Notes: generated by a model not told the origin, from the sequence alone. A stretch of 64,000 nt of DNA from Chitinophagaceae bacterium (GCA_016721385.1 JADKIE010000002.1:310001-374000); one strand, 5' to 3'; counted from the stretch's first letter, positions 27,221 through 36,730 are shown. Translations and numbers: made by a program.

Positions 27221-27796
27221 TTGCAAAAAAAAACAGAAATTATTTTAGGTGTCGATCCCGGAACAATAGTGATGGGATATGGCCTTATTGAAATAAAAAA
27301 CAATAAACCTTTATTGCTTGAGTTAGGCGTACTTAAACCAGGCAAAGTAAGCGATACATACAAAAAATTACAACTTATTTTTAATGCCGTAAGCGGCTTA
27401 ATTACAAAATATCAGCCAACCAGTTTTGCCATTGAGGCTCCTTTCTTTGGAAAGAATGTGCAGAGTATGCTCAAACTTGGCAGGGCACAAGGTGTAGCCA
27501 TTGCTGCAGCCATGCGGCATGGGTTAGACGTTACTGAATACTCTCCCAAAAAAGTAAAACAATCTGTTACCGGAAATGGTAATGCCGATAAACAACAGGT
27601 GATGAAAATGCTGCAGCACATTTTACAATTTACCGAAGAGCCAAAATATTACGATGCTACAGATGCTTTGGCAGTTGCTGTTTGTCATCATTTTCAAAAT
27701 GGTACAACTACTGCAAAAAGTACAACAAAAAAACCTAAAGCAAAGGGTTGGGATGATTTTGTAAAAAGCAATCCGGATAGAGTAAAGAAAAAATAA
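27221..27796 (+). CDS. ruvC: crossover junction endodeoxyribonuclease RuvC
   Basis: Holliday-junction resolvase that acts with RuvAB. Four acidic catalytic residues are in place: D12 in LGVDPG, E72 in AIEAPFF, D145 and D148 in YYDATDAL, with spacing as in the E. coli enzyme. The start is TTG at 27221, which gives a normal N-terminus. The C-terminal 25 residues are Lys-rich (TTAKSTTKKPKAKG), a small extension. It is monocistronic by context. Confidence 0.95.
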   Translation: MQKKTEIILGVDPGTIVMGYGLIEIKNNKPLLLELGVLKPGKVSDTYKKLQLIFNAVSGLITKYQPTSFAIEAPFFGKNVQSMLKLGRAQGVAIAAAMRHGLDVTEYSPKKVKQSVTGNGNADKQQVMKMLQHILQFTEEPKYYDATDALAVAVCHHFQNGTTTAKSTTKKPKAKGWDDFVKSNPDRVKKK

Positions 27797-27900
27797 TTTT
27801 AGGTGCAATCCTAAATGCATTAACTGCTAATTAACATTTGTAATTTTATAATAAAGAAACTTTGCATGGTCTAACATCTCCGTTTGGCCAAGTACACAAA

Positions 27901-29172
27901 ATGACTATTCGTTCTAAAACACTACGGCTTGCACTTTTGCTTAGTACCATTTTGGTGGCTATCATTATTATTGTGCAGTTATTTTGGCTGCAAAAAATTT
28001 ACAGGTACGAAGAAAAACAGTTTAACATTAATGTTTCTAAAAGCATAAAAAGTTTATATGCTAAAATGGAGCTGGTAAATGACGTAAGCGATATTGTACA
28101 AAAAGTAATTGAAAACCCCAAGCCAGATTTGTATTTAGTAAGGATAGATTGTACACCCAACCTGCCCGTTTTATGGACAAACCTAAAAGAAGAATTAACT
28201 GATTTTGATGTATTTACCGATTGTAAAGCCGCTGTTTATAACAAAGATGAAAAGAAAATTGTTGGAGAAGAATACATTGATTTAGCCGACTCTTACCACT
28301 CTCCCATTAACCAAGATCTTGTTCCGGCATTAAACAGAGATTACTCATATATAGAACTTTTTTTTCCGCATAGGGGTCAATATATTATTAAACAAATGGC
28401 CTTTTGGTTTGGAAGCAGCGCCTTACTTTTATTGGTTTTAATTGGCCTGTCGGCAAGTATATTTTATTTATACCGGCAAAAATTTTTAAACGAAACACAA
28501 AAAGATTTTGTAAATAATTTTACACATGAGTTTAAAACTCCACTATCTGTAATAAAAATTGCAGCAGATGTTTTAAAGCAAGAAGACATAACGCAGCACC
28601 CCGAAAGATTAAAAAACTATGCCTCCATCATTGCACAACAAACATCCCATCTGCAATCACAAGTGCAACGCCTTTTAGAAATTGCCTATACCGACAGAAC
28701 TTCTTTATCGCTTGAAAGAGAAAAAATAGATTTTGTAGAGTTAATGCAACAGGCATTGGATGATTTACAGCCTTTAATTGCAGAAAAAAATGCTTATGTT
28801 CATCTTTACAAACCGCAACAACCCTATATTATAAATGTAGATAAGGCCTATATACTATTAGCGCTCATTAATTTAATTGAAAATGCAGTAAAGTATGCCC
28901 TACAGCCCAAAATTGATATTACATTTTTGGAAGAAGCTAATTGGTACAACATACAAATTACCGACAACGGTATTGGTATAGATGCAAAATATCATAAAAA
29001 AATATTTGATCGCTTTTTCAGGGTTCCATCCGGCGAAATACACAACGCCAAAGGCTTTGGACTTGGCCTGAGTTTTGTAAAGAAAGTAATAGATGCACAC
29101 GGTGGAAGCATTACCGTAAAAAGCGAACCCCAAAAAGGAAGTACATTTATAATAGCACTGCCAAAAAATTAA
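27901..29172 (+). CDS. sensor histidine kinase (OmpR-type pair)
   Basis: Start at 27901 (MTIRSKTLRL) chosen because it directly precedes TM1 (about residues 9-30); TM2 is near 175-197. Between them lies a roughly 140-residue periplasmic sensor region without a recognised domain. The phospho-acceptor box is FTHEFKTPLSVI (HisKA); ATPase boxes are NLIENAVKYA, DNGIGID and GFGLGLSFVKKV. The regulator follows 5 bp later, so this is a single two-component operon. Signal unknown. Confidence 0.92.
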   Translation: MTIRSKTLRLALLLSTILVAIIIIVQLFWLQKIYRYEEKQFNINVSKSIKSLYAKMELVNDVSDIVQKVIENPKPDLYLVRIDCTPNLPVLWTNLKEELTDFDVFTDCKAAVYNKDEKKIVGEEYIDLADSYHSPINQDLVPALNRDYSYIELFFPHRGQYIIKQMAFWFGSSALLLLVLIGLSASIFYLYRQKFLNETQKDFVNNFTHEFKTPLSVIKIAADVLKQEDITQHPERLKNYASIIAQQTSHLQSQVQRLLEIAYTDRTSLSLEREKIDFVELMQQALDDLQPLIAEKNAYVHLYKPQQPYIINVDKAYILLALINLIENAVKYALQPKIDITFLEEANWYNIQITDNGIGIDAKYHKKIFDRFFRVPSGEIHNAKGFGLGLSFVKKVIDAHGGSITVKSEPQKGSTFIIALPKN

Positions 29173-29177
29173 TTAGT

Positions 29178-29864
29178 ATGCACAAAGCACATGTTTTATT
29201 AGCCGAAGACGATATGGCCTTAGGATTTGTAATTAAGGATACTTTACAACTTGAAGGATTTGAAGTAACCCATTGTACCGATGGAGAGCAAGCCTGGCAA
29301 CAGTTTCAAAAAAAGAGTTTTGATATTTGTTTGCTGGATATTAATATGCCGGTAAGAGATGGTTTTTCGTTAGCAAAAAAAATAAGGCAGTTAAGCGATG
29401 TGGTACCTATTATATTTTTAACAGCCAAAAGCCAGGAAGAAGATAAGATAAAGGGCTTTCAACATGGCGCAGATGACTATATTACAAAACCCTTTAGCAT
29501 ACAGGAATTAAAAATGCGTATGGATGTATTTTTACGCCGTACAAAAAAATTACTGGCCGATAATATAGAAGAATACCAAATTGGTAAACTAAAATTCGTG
29601 TACAACGAGTTAAAAATATACACCGGAAATGAAGCAATAGCCCTAACCCAAAAAGAGTGCGATTTGCTTCGATTTTTTGCCCGCCATATAAACAAAGTTT
29701 TAAAAAGAGAAGAAGTACTAAGAAACGTTTGGGGTAAAGAAGATTATTTTTTAGGCCGAAGTATGGATGTATTTATTACCAAACTGCGTAAATATTTAAA
29801 AAGCGATAGCAATGTTGTTTTAGAAACCATACATGGCGTAGGGTTTAGGCTATTGGTAAACTAA
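29178..29864 (+). CDS. response regulator, OmpR/PhoB family
   Basis: A 228-aa regulator. Receiver with D11/D12 and phospho-acceptor D54 in ICLLDINMPVRDG, Lys in DYITKPF. C-terminal winged helix with LTQKECDLLRFFARHINKVLKREEV and SMDVFITKLRKYL, ending in HGVGFRL. Partner of the upstream kinase. Convergent with the HIT gene, 3 bp apart. Confidence 0.93.
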   Translation: MHKAHVLLAEDDMALGFVIKDTLQLEGFEVTHCTDGEQAWQQFQKKSFDICLLDINMPVRDGFSLAKKIRQLSDVVPIIFLTAKSQEEDKIKGFQHGADDYITKPFSIQELKMRMDVFLRRTKKLLADNIEEYQIGKLKFVYNELKIYTGNEAIALTQKECDLLRFFARHINKVLKREEVLRNVWGKEDYFLGRSMDVFITKLRKYLKSDSNVVLETIHGVGFRLLVN

Positions 29865-29867
29865 CTT

Positions 29868-30257
29868 TTACAAATGTTCTAAAATTAAGGCTTGTACTTT
29901 CTTTAACTCTTCTGGCGTAGTATTTAGTTTTTTTCTTGTAAAATTTAAATCATCTGCACTATTTATAGGCACTAAGTGCATGTGTGCATGTGGCACTTCC
30001 AGGCCAATAACGCTAATACCACATCGCTTGCAATCAAATGTTTTTTCAATGGCTTTGGCAATGGGTTTTGCAAATACCAGCATTTCAGCTAAGTAATCAT
30101 CTGGCACATCAAATATTTTATTTATTTCCAGCTTTGGCACTACTAATACATGGCCTTGTACATTAGGTTCAATATCTAAAAACGCTATAAATTTATCGCT
30201 CTCTGCAATTTTATTACAGGGAATTTGGCCGGCAATTATTTTTGAAAAGATGGTCAT
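29868..30257 (-). CDS. HIT family protein
   Basis: Histidine-triad nucleotide-binding hydrolase, Hint branch. Start at 30257 (MTIFSKIIAGQIPC) fits the family N-terminus; a longer frame begins at 30290. The triad is visible as PHAHMHLVPI near residues 97-106, after FDCKRCGISV. Such enzymes hydrolyse AMP-linked substrates. At 129 aa it is normal length. A terminator of greA lies just upstream, so it has its own promoter. Confidence 0.92.
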   Translation of the reverse strand: MTIFSKIIAGQIPCNKIAESDKFIAFLDIEPNVQGHVLVVPKLEINKIFDVPDDYLAEMLVFAKPIAKAIEKTFDCKRCGISVIGLEVPHAHMHLVPINSADDLNFTRKKLNTTPEELKKVQALILEHL

Positions 30258-30280
30258 ACAAAACATTTTTTTAAAGATAC

Positions 30281-30309
30281 AAAAAGCCATCCTTTGTTAT
30301 AGGATGGCT
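30281..30309 (-). terminator. Terminator after greA
   Basis: GCCATCCT and AGGATGGC are inverted over a 7-nt loop; read on the minus strand the stem is followed by TTTTTG. It separates greA from the HIT gene. Confidence 0.8.
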
Positions 30310-30329
30310 AATAATTTAAAAGATAAAAC

Positions 30330-30803
30330 TTATATACTAATCCCTTCTATTTTAAATTTTAAAACACCGGCAGGCACAATAACATCTACCACATCGCCAA
30401 CAACTTTACCCAATAACCCTTTTCCTATTGGCGATGTTACCGATATTTTACCCAATTTTAAATCGGCTTCTTTTTCCGAAACTATTTGGTAAGTAACCTG
30501 CTTTTTTGTGCCCAAATTTGTTAGGGCCACTTTTGTTAAAATACTAACCTTGCTGGTATCAATATTGGTTTCGTCCAAAATTCTTGCGGCAGCAATTATG
30601 CCTCTAAATATTTTATTTTAGCCCTCCAACATACCTTGTGCTTCTTTAGCTGCATCGTATTCTGCATTTTCTTTTAAGTCGCCTTTTTCTCTGGCTTCTG
30701 CAATGGCTTTGCTGGCCGCAGGCCTGTCCACACTTTTCATCAGGTGTAATTCTTCCTTCATTTTTTCGAAGGTGTCTTTTTTAACATAATTCGTTTCTGC
30801 CAT
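30330..30803 (-). CDS. greA: transcription elongation factor GreA (two small frameshifts)
   Basis: GreA rescues backtracked RNA polymerase by stimulating transcript cleavage. The N-terminal coiled coil has REKGDLKENAEYDAAKEAQG, with the acidic tip DLKENAEYD intact. The C-terminal FKBP-like domain begins AAARILDE and has TSPIGKGLLGKVVGD. Between 30595 and 30622 two compensating lesions are needed: an extra G in the GGG of GAGGGCTAAA, and one missing A in GAGGCATAATT. With both corrected the protein is a normal length of about 157 aa. Homopolymer sites suggest sequencing error. Confidence 0.92.
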
Positions 30804-30827
30804 AATAAATCCTTTTAATAAATAGAA

Positions 30828-30864
30828 AAAAAATACAACGCCCCGTATTTACCAAGGCGTTGTA
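30828..30864 (-). terminator. Terminator after the 2-hydroxyacid dehydrogenase gene
   Basis: On the minus strand TACAACGCC pairs with GGCGTTGTA and is followed by a T8 tract. Confidence 0.8.
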
Positions 30865-30888
30865 GTTGGTACAAATGTAGCGAATTTT

Positions 30889-31821
30889 TTATATCCCCAA
30901 CTTTTCTAACAGCACCTTACTCATTTTATAAAAAGCTTCGTGTGAGTAGCCTGCTATATGTGGCGTTAGCAAAACCTTAGGGTGTTTAGCTAAATAATTT
31001 AACTGTTCTTTCTCTGCCGGAGTATAGGTAGATAGCTTTTCGTTTTCCAAAACATCCAAGGCTGCTCCGCCAATTTTATTTTGCTGCAAAGCAGTTATTA
31101 ATGCCTGTGTATCAATTACCTCTCCTCGTGATGTGTTAATAATTATTGGCTTTTGCTGCAAGGCATTAAAAAACAGATCGTTAGCCATGTACCTTGTTTC
31201 TACTGTTAATGGTACATGAAAACTAATAACATCGGCATACTTTTCAATTTGTTCAAAATTGGCTTCTTTAATATAACCTGCTCCAAAACCAAATTTGTAT
31301 TTATCGTATGCCAGCACAGTTACATCAAAAGCCGAAAGCAGTTTTTCAAATGCACTGCCTGTATGTCCGTAGCCAATAATGCCAATGGTTTTGCCACTTA
31401 GTTCTACACCTCTGTTTTCATCTCTTATCCACTCACCATTTATTACTTGCTTGTTGCTAAAACAAATATTATTATTTAAGTTTAAAAGCATACCCAAAGC
31501 ATGCTCTGCCACTGCATTGCAATTACCTTCGGGGCTGCTTACGCATTTTATACCTTTTGCCTCTGCATAAGCAACATCTATTAATTCCATGCCACTGCCC
31601 AAGCGGCCAATCCATTGCAGTTTGTTTGCATTGTCTAAAATTGCTTTATCTATAGTTAACCTTGTTGTTACAATTAACCCAACTGCCTCCGATATTAATA
31701 CTTTAAGTTCATCGTAACTAATTGCCCAATTATACAAAACACTGTACCCTTTTTGTTGCAGTGTTTCTATTAAATAATCATGCACTTTTGCCGTTACAAT
31801 TACTAATTTTTGTTTTGTCAT
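30889..31821 (-). CDS. D-isomer-specific 2-hydroxyacid dehydrogenase
   Basis: NAD-dependent oxidoreductase of the SerA/GhrB superfamily, 310 aa. The Rossmann motif is IGIIGYGHTGSAFEKLL; the catalytic Arg is in INTSRGEVID and the catalytic His in LLTPHIAGYSHEA, with the Glu in the ENEKLS region. It lacks the C-terminal ACT domain of long SerA forms. It could be a phosphoglycerate dehydrogenase or a hydroxypyruvate/glyoxylate reductase; sequence alone does not decide. Confidence 0.88.
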   Translation of the reverse strand: MTKQKLVIVTAKVHDYLIETLQQKGYSVLYNWAISYDELKVLISEAVGLIVTTRLTIDKAILDNANKLQWIGRLGSGMELIDVAYAEAKGIKCVSSPEGNCNAVAEHALGMLLNLNNNICFSNKQVINGEWIRDENRGVELSGKTIGIIGYGHTGSAFEKLLSAFDVTVLAYDKYKFGFGAGYIKEANFEQIEKYADVISFHVPLTVETRYMANDLFFNALQQKPIIINTSRGEVIDTQALITALQQNKIGGAALDVLENEKLSTYTPAEKEQLNYLAKHPKVLLTPHIAGYSHEAFYKMSKVLLEKLGI

Positions 31822-31867
31822 TGCTTTTGTCGTTATATCTTACATTCAAAAATAAACCTTACAATTT

Positions 31868-32386
31868 ATGTTACGCAAAACTTCTTTCTTAATAAGCATC
31901 TTACTTATTGTATATAGCTATAATTATGCCCAAATTATAGATTTACAGGAAAAACAACCCACAACCGAAAATGGTATTGAATATGGCTACATTATTAAAA
32001 ACGAACAAATAAAAAGCAACAAGGGCGAAGAGTATAGCCGCTACGAAATAACCCTGTATGCTACCAACAAAAGCGGTTGCAGTAAATTATATGCAGATAA
32101 AAAATACATCCTTTCCTCAAACGACAACCCAAACCTTATAGCCACTTTTAATTGTACCAATGCTAATGGCAAACGCCTTACAGCCAAAAGCGGCACGGTA
32201 AAGGCAAAAGATTTTTATGTATCTGTAACAGTAAAAGAAAATGGTAAAGATGTAAACCAAAACGTTAAAGCCGGTTATTTTTTTAGAAATAACGAAACCA
32301 TTAAAGACAACATAATTGTATTGGTACCAAAAGGCGAAAGGCCGATAATACAGTGCACCGTTAATAATTTACCCGAGTTACAGTAA
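31868..32386 (+). CDS. hypothetical secreted protein
   Basis: A 172-aa protein with an N-terminal signal peptide (MLRKTSFLISILLIVYSYNYAQ). The mature part is a predicted beta-rich domain (EYSRYEITLYATNKSGC, LIATFNCTNANGKRL, VSVTVKENGKDVNQN) with three Cys, similar in pattern to small immunoglobulin-like domains. No family assigned. It is convergent with ridA, 3 bp apart. Confidence 0.6.
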   Translation: MLRKTSFLISILLIVYSYNYAQIIDLQEKQPTTENGIEYGYIIKNEQIKSNKGEEYSRYEITLYATNKSGCSKLYADKKYILSSNDNPNLIATFNCTNANGKRLTAKSGTVKAKDFYVSVTVKENGKDVNQNVKAGYFFRNNETIKDNIIVLVPKGERPIIQCTVNNLPELQ

Positions 32387-32389
32387 TAA

Positions 32390-32770
32390 TTACCTTGCGG
32401 CAATCATACTAATTTCTACATTAACATTTTTTGGTAAGCCTTTTACTGCAACGGTTTCTCTTGCAGGAAAGTCGCTATCAAAATATTTACCATAAATTTC
32501 GTTTACCTGCCCAAACAATTCCATATCGCTTAAAAAAATAGTTGTTTTAACTACATTACTAAAATCCATAGAAGCCTCGGCCAAAATAGCTTTTAGGTTT
32601 TGCATTACCTGATGCGTTTCTTCAATAACATCTGCATTGGCTAATTCGCCGGTGCCGGGTTTTAATGCCACTTGGCCGGATATAAACAACATATTTCCGG
32701 ATAGTATTGCCTGGTTATACGGGCCTATTGGTGCAGGCGCATTGGGGGTATTGATTATTTCTTTTGCCAT
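32390..32770 (-). CDS. ridA: RidA family reactive intermediate/imine deaminase
   Basis: YjgF/YER057c/UK114 trimeric deaminase that hydrolyses reactive enamine/imine intermediates from PLP enzymes. Start at 32770 (MAKEIINTPNAPAPIGPYNQA) matches the family; an upstream in-frame start at 32824 adds an unconserved tail. The PARETVAVKGLPKNVNVEISM segment includes the conserved substrate-binding Arg. At 126 aa it is full length. Confidence 0.93.
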   Translation of the reverse strand: MAKEIINTPNAPAPIGPYNQAILSGNMLFISGQVALKPGTGELANADVIEETHQVMQNLKAILAEASMDFSNVVKTTIFLSDMELFGQVNEIYGKYFDSDFPARETVAVKGLPKNVNVEISMIAAR

Positions 32771-32853
32771 TATATTAATTATTTTTTGTGTTATTTCTTT
32801 AAATGCAAATATATCTTTTATCAACCACCTATTTTTGCAAAAACATTAAGTTA

Positions 32854-33467
32854 ATGAAAGTTGCTGTTTTGGCAGATGATTACCAATGGGAAGAGTTAAA
32901 AAGCTCACTACCTGAAAATGAATGCTTTAGAGCCATTAATATGGAAGATTTTATATCTGCCAACGCAAGTATCTTTTTATACCTTAAAGATGATTTTTCT
33001 GCTCTCAGCTTTTCATTATTTACAAAACCAATCATTATTAATAGCGTAACTGCTACGTTACAGGAAATAAATGCGCCTGCCAATGTATTCAGAATAAACG
33101 GATGGCAAACCTTTTTACAAAGGCCTGTTTGGGAAATAGCAGGCAAACTTAATGAGAGCTTTAGGGCTGAAACTGGTTTGCTGAATAAAAAATTAATACA
33201 TGTACCCGATGAAGTGGGCTTTCCATCTGCCAGAGTGGTGGCAATGATAATTAATGAAGCTTTTTTGCTTTGCAAGATGATGTAAGCACCAAAAACGAAA
33301 TAGATATTGCCATGAAACTGGGTACTAATTATCCATACGGCCCTTTTGAGTGGGCAGATAAAATTGGTAAACAAAACATTTATACACTCTTAAAAAATTT
33401 AAGCAAAACCGAAAGCAGGTACACGCCATCTGCACAATTACAAAACGAAATACAGGGTAATATTTAA
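32854..33467 (+). CDS. 3-hydroxyacyl-CoA dehydrogenase C-terminal-domain protein (frameshifted)
   Basis: The conserved part is the C-terminal helical domain of 3-hydroxyacyl-CoA dehydrogenases: FPSARVVAMIINEAF, then in another frame ALQDDVSTKNEIDIAMKLGTNYPYGPFEWADKIG. The N-terminal 90 residues replace the usual NAD-binding fold and lack a GxGxxG motif, so this is probably not a full dehydrogenase. One extra T in the T6 run near 33266 joins the frames, giving 204 aa. tsaB starts 2 bp after the stop, suggesting translational coupling. Activity is doubtful. Confidence 0.75.
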
Positions 33468-33469
33468 CA

Positions 33470-34165
33470 ATGGGGCTTATACTACATATAGATTGTGCTA
33501 CAGAAAAAGCACTGGTTTGTTTTGCTAAAGATGGCGAAGTAATGGATGCTGCTACAAACCAAGACCAAAAAGATCATGCAGGTTTTTTACAAACTGCTAT
33601 ACAACAACTTGCAGCAAAAAACCATATTGAATTAAAAAATATAGATGCTGTTGCAGTAACCAATGGCCCGGGCTCGTATACAGGCTTACGTGTAGGCATG
33701 GCAAGTGCAAAAGGATTATGCTATGCATTAAATAAGCCATTGCTTACCATAAGTACGTTGGAATTATTAGCCATTGCAGCCATACAATCATCTTTAGTTT
33801 TTGCAAAAAATACAGCAACCTATATATGCCCAATGATAGATGCAAGGCGTATGGAAGTTTTTACAGCCATTTTTACAGGCAATTTAAAAATAATACTACC
33901 CGAAGCCCCTGTAATACTTACACAAAACTCTTTTGAAAATTTGTTATCTAACCATACTATTTTATTTATTGGCAACGGCAGTAATAAAATAAAAGGCGTA
34001 ATTACGCATCCAAATGCTTGTTTAGATGAAATAAATATTACCGCCAAGGCTATTTCGTACAAGGCAAATCAATTATTTGTAAATCAACAATTTACAGACT
34101 TGATTTACAGCGAACCCAACTACACAAAGGCTTTTGTAGACTCCTCAAATAAAAAAATTAACTAA
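33470..34165 (+). CDS. tsaB: tRNA threonylcarbamoyladenosine biosynthesis protein TsaB
   Basis: TsaB, an ASKHA-fold pseudo-enzyme, scaffolds TsaD and TsaE in making the t6A37 modification on ANN-decoding tRNAs. Signatures: ILHIDCATEKALVCF at the start, VTNGPGSYTGLRVGMASAKGL and YICPMIDARRMEVFTA. At 231 aa it is full length. Tightly linked to the upstream gene. Confidence 0.93.
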   Translation: MGLILHIDCATEKALVCFAKDGEVMDAATNQDQKDHAGFLQTAIQQLAAKNHIELKNIDAVAVTNGPGSYTGLRVGMASAKGLCYALNKPLLTISTLELLAIAAIQSSLVFAKNTATYICPMIDARRMEVFTAIFTGNLKIILPEAPVILTQNSFENLLSNHTILFIGNGSNKIKGVITHPNACLDEINITAKAISYKANQLFVNQQFTDLIYSEPNYTKAFVDSSNKKIN

Positions 34166-34208
34166 TACTTTGCAACTTTTTTGCATCATTCTGCATCTTA
34201 AAAATTAG

Positions 34209-34259
34209 TTGCATAAACAATTATTCGTATATTTGCATGTTCAAACATTGTTCAAGCAT
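34209..34259 (+). promoter_or_regulatory. Promoter and candidate operator of the ArsR-type gene
   Basis: TTG at 34209 and TATATTTG at 34228-34235 fit the Bacteroidota TTG-N16-23-TAnnTTTG promoter. Directly downstream are two tandem 11-mers, TGTTCAAACAT and TGTTCAAGCAT (34238-34259), at the expected transcription start, a typical place for an autorepressor to bind. The palindrome ATGTTCAAACAT here also occurs before pirin (1715). Confidence 0.5.
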
Positions 34260-34279
34260 TTTTTAAAATTTAAATTACT

Positions 34280-34633
34280 ATGATGGTAGCACCCGTGGTA
34301 AATGAAAAAAGTATGTCCACAGAAAAACTAGTTTCAGAATCGTTATTAAACGTTGATTTTCATTCAGTAAAGAAAGCTTCTTTAGTACTTAGAGCACTAA
34401 ACCATAAGCTTCGCCAACAATTACTTAAAGTAATTGAAGATGAAAAGAAAATTACAGTTACAGAAATTTATGTAAAGTTGAGATTAGAGCAGTCGGTAGC
34501 GTCACAACATTTGGCAATTTTACGTAAGGCCGAAATTGTTGCTACAGAAAGAGATGGCAAATTTATCTATTACACAATCAACCACAAACGCATTGAAGAA
34601 ATCAACAAGTTTGTAAAAGAATTAGTAGGATAA
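34280..34633 (+). CDS. ArsR/SmtB-type winged-helix transcriptional regulator
   Basis: A 117-aa regulator: HKLRQQLLKVIEDEKKITVTEIYVKLRLEQSVASQHLAILRKAEIV is the HTH core, and ERDGKFIYYTIN is the beta-wing. It has no Cys at all, so the classic thiol metal or persulfide sensing of ArsR/SmtB or BigR/SqrR proteins is not possible; the signal is unknown. It lies upstream of the metallo-hydrolase-rhodanese gene with a terminator between them. Autoregulation is suggested by the tandem repeats at its promoter. Confidence 0.85.
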   Translation: MMVAPVVNEKSMSTEKLVSESLLNVDFHSVKKASLVLRALNHKLRQQLLKVIEDEKKITVTEIYVKLRLEQSVASQHLAILRKAEIVATERDGKFIYYTINHKRIEEINKFVKELVG

Positions 34634-34652
34634 AAAATTCATTACCAACATT

Positions 34653-34686
34653 AAGCGTTCTGTTAAAAAACAGAACGCTTTTTATT
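34653..34686 (+). terminator. Terminator after the ArsR-type gene
   Basis: AAGCGTTCTGTT, an A-rich loop, then AACAGAACGCTT and TTTATTTT. Confidence 0.85.
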
Positions 34687-34712
34687 TTATTTTTACCGCA
34701 TAAAAGTATTTT

Positions 34713-36115
34713 ATGTTTATTAAACAACTATACACAGGCTGCTTAAGCGAAGCCGCCTATTTTATTGAAAGCGAAGGCGAAGTAGCCATAATAGATCCGC
34801 TAAGAGATACTGATGAATATCTTAACTGGCAAAAGAAAAAAATGCCGGTATTAAATATATTTTTGAAACACATTTTCATGCCGATTTTGTAAGTGGGCAT
34901 TTAGATTTAAGTAAACAAACCGGTGCCCCCATTATTTACGGACCAAATGCAGTAACAAACTTTACAGCACATATTGCAAAAGATGGCGAAATTTTTAAAC
35001 TGGGTAAACTTACCATTGAAACCATACACACACCCGGCCACACTTTAGAAAGCACTTGTTATTTATTAAGAGATGAAAACGATAAACCACATGCACTTTT
35101 TACAGGAGATACGTTGTTTGTAGGCGATGTGGGCAGGCCAGATTTAAGCAGCGGAAATATGACAAGTGCAGAGCTGGCTGGCATTATGTACAATACGATA
35201 CAAACCAAATTAATGCCGCTGGCAGATGATATTTTGGTTTACCCTGCACATGGGGCAGGCAGTAGCTGCGGTAAAAATTTAGGGCCAAATACTTTTAGTA
35301 CAATGGGTGAGCAAAAGCAAACCAACTATGCCCTGCAACCACAAACTAAAGAAGCATTTATTAAAGCTGTAACAGATGGTTTAGGTACAGCACCAAAATA
35401 TTTTGCTGTAAATGCACAAATAAATATGCATGGATACGATAGCTTGAATGATGTAAAACAAAAAGGATTAACACCTCTTTCGGTTGGTGCATTTAAAAAA
35501 TTAATGCAGGATGATGTTATTATTTTAGATACCAGACATGCTACCATATTTACTCAGGGCTTTATACCGGGCAGTATTTTTATTGGGCTTGAGGGGAGAT
35601 TTGCTGAATGGGCCGGAAGCCTTTTACCCTTTACTAAATCAATAATATTAGTTACAGAAAAAGGCAAAGAAGAAGAAACTATTATACGCCTTAGCCGTGT
35701 TGGGTTCGATAAAATGCAAGGTTATTTAAAAGGTGGTTTTGAGGCATGGCAAAATGCCGGCGAAAAAGTAGACATGATTATAGATATAGAAGCCGATGAA
35801 TTGGCCATGGATATACCACACGATCCTAATTTAATAGTGGTAGATGTACGCAGGCAAACCGAGTATGCCGATGGACATATAAAAGATGCACAAAATTTAC
35901 CCTTAAGTGAAATGACAGATGTTATACATCTGTCACAGTTTGAAGATAACCAAAATATTTATGTGCATTGTGCAGGTGGTTACCGCAGAGTAATTGCAGC
36001 AAGCATTTTAAAAAAAGAAGGTATTCACAACCTACGTAATGTATTGGGTGGCTGGGCTAAAATAAAAGAAGAAAAAAGCATTAAAATAGAAAAAGATGTG
36101 AGTGTGTTGAATTAA
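34713..36115 (+). CDS. MBL-fold metallo-hydrolase with two rhodanese domains (frameshifted)
   Basis: ETHE1/persulfide-dioxygenase-like metallo-hydrolase fused to rhodanese domains, probably handling sulfane sulfur. Start at 34713 (MFIKQLYTGCLSEAAYFIES). The metal motif ETHFHADFVSGH appears after a frame change near 34835 in GGCAAAAGAAAAAAATGCC. The first rhodanese-like domain (from about 35490) lacks the active-site Cys; the second has it in YVHCAGGYRRVIAAS. The domain order matches known Bacteroidota proteins of about 467 aa. The enzyme assignment is family-based; dioxygenase activity is not proven. Confidence 0.85.
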
Positions 36116-36187
36116 AAAATTTTATCTTTAAACAATCACCGGCCTTAAAAATAAATCCTTATGTATTGTTACTGTAACAATGCGTTT

Positions 36188-36195
36188 GTTAGCTG
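36188..36195 (+). other. attC-like R' box GTTAGCTG upstream of the first island gene
   Basis: GTTAGCTG, identical to 38123-38130, and reverse complement of CAGCTAAC at 36731 and 37983. It lies 27 bp before the start of the next ORF, the spacing expected at a cassette junction. See the island finding. Confidence 0.35.
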
Positions 36196-36222
36196 TAATG
36201 GTAAGCAAAATATCGTATCCTA

Positions 36223-36722
36223 ATGTACAGACTTAATTTCCGACAAATATTAATTCATTTCATCGCCACATGGTTTTTCATGTTTGCATTTCAAACTCTA
36301 TTCTCTTTACATGAGATTAAGATGATTAATATTTATAGACTTGTTGATAGAACCAAAGTAATTTACGAATTTGACAAACAAGGAATAACAGCGGCAGATA
36401 TTGTCAACTTTACGTTTTGGACAAACGTTGGTAAAACGGTTGGACTTTTAATAGCTTTTATTATTTCTTTGACAATATCAATAAAAAATAAATGGTTTTT
36501 GGTAAATTCTTTAATCATCTTAATAACGGCATACGGACTTGCCTGGACAGAATTTCTTGGATTAAATTTTTGCAAAACATTTATTATTTAAAAGGATTGA
36601 CTTCTATCCCTCTTATTCTATTACTTACTGTTATAGCTTCCATTTTCACGCTTTTGGGGATAATTACTTTTTTCATCGCAAAACAAATCAGTTTATTAAA
36701 AATTCCAATAGTGACAGTCTAA
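36223..36722 (+). CDS. hypothetical membrane protein of the island (frameshifted)
   Basis: Four hydrophobic helices: one near residues 8-26, one near 70-88, one near 95-110, and a last one in the second frame (LTSIPLILLLTVIASIF). The first frame stops at 36591; one extra T in the T5 run of AAATTTTTGC (near 36572) joins it to LQNIYYLKGL and a stop at 36722. No family recognised. The repeat with CAGCTAAC begins 8 bp after the stop, so gene plus repeat looks like a unit. Confidence 0.6.
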
Positions 36723-36730
36723 AACCACTA

